Of a stretch of 32,844 nucleotides of DNA, positions 31,218-32,844 are shown in pieces. The notes below the pieces were generated by a model. The model was not told the DNA's origin. It searched no databases and was given only the letters and a program-made list of their open reading frames with translations. Source of the DNA: Desulfobacteraceae bacterium Eth-SRB2 (GTDB taxonomy: Bacteria > Desulfobacterota > Desulfobacteria > Desulfobacterales > UBA11574); assembly GCA_004193595.1 (NCBI GenBank), contig RPGQ01000031.1, positions 1 to 32,844 of the forward strand, given 5' to 3'. Position 1 is the stretch's first letter, and each line of letters starts with the position of its first letter. A program made the translations under genes and the position numbers.

Positions 31218-31805
31218 TTACTCTATAACGGTGTGTCGTGATGAAACGCTGCCGATACTTTTTTTTCTTTTTTGATAAATTTCCAGAACTATCGCCTCTA
31301 GGAAAAGAAAGGCGGATTGTTCAAACAGGGAGCCGGCCATCTGCAATGAATAGGGCTCACCTTCACGGCAAAGCTTTGTGGTTCCAGGAAGATGGATGCT
31401 CATATCAACAAGCGAGGCGACTCTAGATTCCATATTTCCCAAAATCCCATAAGTTTCGGCATGGTATTTTTTAGCACTCTTTACCGATTCTAACGTCGAC
31501 GGAGTCTCTCCCGATCCGCTCAGGACAATGAGCAAATCATCGCGGGTAATGGCCGGAGTAATGGTTTCACCGCAAAAATACACAGAAAAGCCCAGATGCA
31601 TCAGGCGCATACAAAAACAGCGAAGGATAAAACCGGCTCTTCCTTGAGCGGAGAAAAAAATGGATTTAGAATCCAATATTCTCCGGATAAAATCTTGTGC
31701 GGCTTTATCACCCAAGCGTTGCACCAAGGACCGGTTCTCCTCCAGGATAGCCTCGATCATCTCCCGGATGGTGAACTTTTTATCATTTTTATAACTTGTC
31801 GACAT
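31218..31805 (-). CDS. hxlB: 6-phospho-3-hexuloisomerase-like SIS-domain protein
   Basis: 195 aa from ATG 31805 (a TTG one codon earlier is less likely). SIS-domain motifs: IFFSAQGRAGFILRCFCMRL (about 50-69) and LLIVLSGSGETPSTLESVKS (about 93-112), with the phosphosugar-binding Ser/Gly loop. Length and the SAQGRxG pattern fit PHI, which converts hexulose 6-phosphate to fructose 6-phosphate, and the hexulose-phosphate synthase gene follows 10 bp later. Together they could fix formaldehyde or interconvert hexose and pentose phosphates. The C-terminal Cys/Glu region (CREGEPYSLQMAGSLFEQSA) matches PHI proteins. No strong ribosome-binding site. Confidence 0.88.
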   Translation of the reverse strand: MSTSYKNDKKFTIREMIEAILEENRSLVQRLGDKAAQDFIRRILDSKSIFFSAQGRAGFILRCFCMRLMHLGFSVYFCGETITPAITRDDLLIVLSGSGETPSTLESVKSAKKYHAETYGILGNMESRVASLVDMSIHLPGTTKLCREGEPYSLQMAGSLFEQSAFLFLEAIVLEIYQKRKKSIGSVSSRHTVIE

Positions 31806-31971
31806 CAAATGATGTTTCAGGGTTACTCTCTGATACTATAAAAGTCTAAAGTTAACCTATTGAAAAAACTTGCTGTTAAAATTTTAAAGTATGGCGAAAT
31901 GGTTTCAGTGTGTCAAGAAAATATTAACCACTTCTGCATATCCAATAAAATTGTTTTTGAGCTGACAGGGC

Positions 31972-32000
31972 TTGACTTGGAAGGTCTTGTTGATTATATC
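31972..32000 (+). promoter_or_regulatory. Putative promoter of the membrane-protein gene
   Basis: TTGACT (31972-31977), 17 nt, TATATC (31995-32000). Expected start near 32007, giving a leader of about 80 nt to the ATG at 32090. Confidence 0.45.
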
Positions 32001-32089
32001 TTTTTCACGTAATCTTATAACACCTCAATTTTTTACGAATCGGAGCCTTTTATCTGAGAGGTAATAATTGACAACCGGAGGAAACATCA

Positions 32090-32698
32090 ATGGATTTTAA
32101 GTATCATCTGGAAAGCGCCTGGAAAATGACATTGCAGTATATTGCCCCACTAATATTCATGACTCTTGCCATGATTGCCATAAGCGTCATTACCTTGGGT
32201 ATCCTGGCGCCGGTAACAATGGCCGGCTATATGCACTCTATTCTGCTGTTGGTAAGAGAGAGACGCGAGCCCAAGGTTCAGGATATTTTTTCACAAATGC
32301 GACTTTTTTTGCCTCTGTTATGCTTCGGTATTGTGGTCTTCATTATAACCATGATCGGAATGATGCTTCTTTTCCTGCCCGGAGTAGCGTTTTTGATTGC
32401 AGTCTCATTCTGCTGCATCTACATGCTACCGCTAATGACAGACAGAAATATGGGCCTAATTGATGCTGTCAAGCAAAGTTATTTAATGGTTACAAAAGAG
32501 TCTATTGTGGATCATATAGTTGTTTTTATTCTATTTATAGGCATATCCGCGATTGGAAGCTCCGTATTTATAGGTTCTCTTTTTACCCAGCCTCTGGCAA
32601 CAATATTTCTGCTGTCAGTCTATGAAACGCTCGGAAAGGCAACGCCTGCGACACCGCCGGGTCCGCCTCCTTCGCAACCACCCGTGACCGGAGAATAA
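32090..32698 (+). CDS. Integral membrane protein of unknown function with Pro-rich tail
   Basis: 202 aa, with CGGAGG 7 nt before the ATG. The N-terminal MDFKYHLESAWKMTLQYIAP is amphipathic and followed by four or five hydrophobic segments (about 18-50, 72-97, 97-115, 141-162, 165-178). The cytosolic loop RERREPKVQDIFSQM and the segment MGLIDAVKQSYLMVTKE resemble DUF975/glycerophosphoryl-type membrane proteins with repeated DIF/DAV..S motifs. The last 20 residues are Pro-rich (TPPGPPPSQPPVTGE). Likely an inner-membrane protein; function unknown. It diverges from the hxlB operon. Confidence 0.7.
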   Translation: MDFKYHLESAWKMTLQYIAPLIFMTLAMIAISVITLGILAPVTMAGYMHSILLLVRERREPKVQDIFSQMRLFLPLLCFGIVVFIITMIGMMLLFLPGVAFLIAVSFCCIYMLPLMTDRNMGLIDAVKQSYLMVTKESIVDHIVVFILFIGISAIGSSVFIGSLFTQPLATIFLLSVYETLGKATPATPPGPPPSQPPVTGE

Positions 32699-32700
32699 TT

Positions 32701-32747
32701 ACCTGAATCTTGCATATGAAAGCCTCCGGCTCGTGCAAAATTCAGGT
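32701..32747. repeat. Long inverted repeat with nested hairpin
   Basis: ACCTGAAT (32701-32708) pairs with ATTCAGGT (32740-32747) and TTGCA (32710-32714) with TGCAA (32734-32738); the loop holds a second small stem AGCC/GGCT. No T-run follows, so it is a poor terminator. The next bases contain another dyad (GTCTCGGAAA ... TTTCCG ... GAGAC, about 32755-32794). The whole 32700-32800 block is unusually structured and may be the start of a dispersed element. Confidence 0.55.
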
Positions 32748-32844
32748 ATTAAACGTCTCGGAAATTTTACAACTTTCCGAAAATGAGACCTTTGAAAAAC
32801 GTTCAATTTTGTTCAAGGCCAAGGAAGGCGATAATTTTAACCAC

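Overview
The window looks like a chromosomal segment of a Deltaproteobacterium, most likely a Desulfobacterales-type organism. This rests on the kinds of proteins seen (an IHF-alpha-like protein, a hexulose-phosphate synthase fused to an RraA-like domain, a CFI-box C-terminal domain, hisS next to aspS) and is inference; no 16S or other marker gene is present. Housekeeping genes flank a worn accessory region with many broken genes.

Left flank (1-4050): the start of a probable lipoprotein gene running off the edge; tRNA-Asn with a good promoter and terminator; a broken GIY-YIG nuclease gene ending in a 20-bp copy of the tRNA 3' end; a secreted staphylococcal-nuclease-like protein with two altered metal-site residues and a CFI-box tail; an ihfA-like gene; a methylglyoxal synthase pseudogene; a small Cys-rich protein; and two gene fragments. 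A promoter, operator-like repeats and a structured stretch at 2351-2776 may belong to a small RNA.

Defence island (4051-18013): it is bounded by two direct copies, about 85% identical, of the terminator and 5' half of a yfcE-type phosphodiesterase gene. The left copy is truncated and runs into a relic of an AlbA_2-type ATPase; the right copy is intact. Between them lie a conserved two-gene pair of unknown function (384 and 411 aa), then a type I restriction-modification cluster: half-size HsdS, HsdM, full HsdS, AlbA_2/ATPase protein, HsdR, and an overlapping YgjP-type metalloprotease. A 189-aa protein with a lysine-rich tail follows.

Middle (17838-26472): intact yfcE-like phosphodiesterase, an alpha/beta hydrolase and a NUDIX hydrolase on the plus strand; then on the minus strand a primase-helicase of the TOTE conflict-system type, with a Fic-like C-terminal relic just downstream. 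A second, degraded modification locus follows: XRE regulator, an in-frame chimera of an HsdR_N-type domain and an HsdS target-recognition domain, RhuM, a relic of a small modification-associated protein, and a second copy of the 384-aa gene inactivated by a 163-bp deletion at a GACGGC microhomology. It ends in a junction of truncated genes, including a dead ParE/RelE-type toxin-antitoxin pair. The 384-aa family therefore appears twice, both times beside type I restriction-modification genes, and is the best candidate here for an undescribed defence-associated component.

Right flank (26642-32844): a minus-strand housekeeping run hxlB-like SIS isomerase, HPS-RraA fusion, hisS, aspS. The AspRS carries the RRDHGG signature of non-discriminating enzymes, implying that Asn-tRNA is made by transamidation. 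A plus-strand membrane protein with a Pro-rich tail and a hairpin-rich segment close the window. No integrase, intact transposase, rRNA or CRISPR array was seen.
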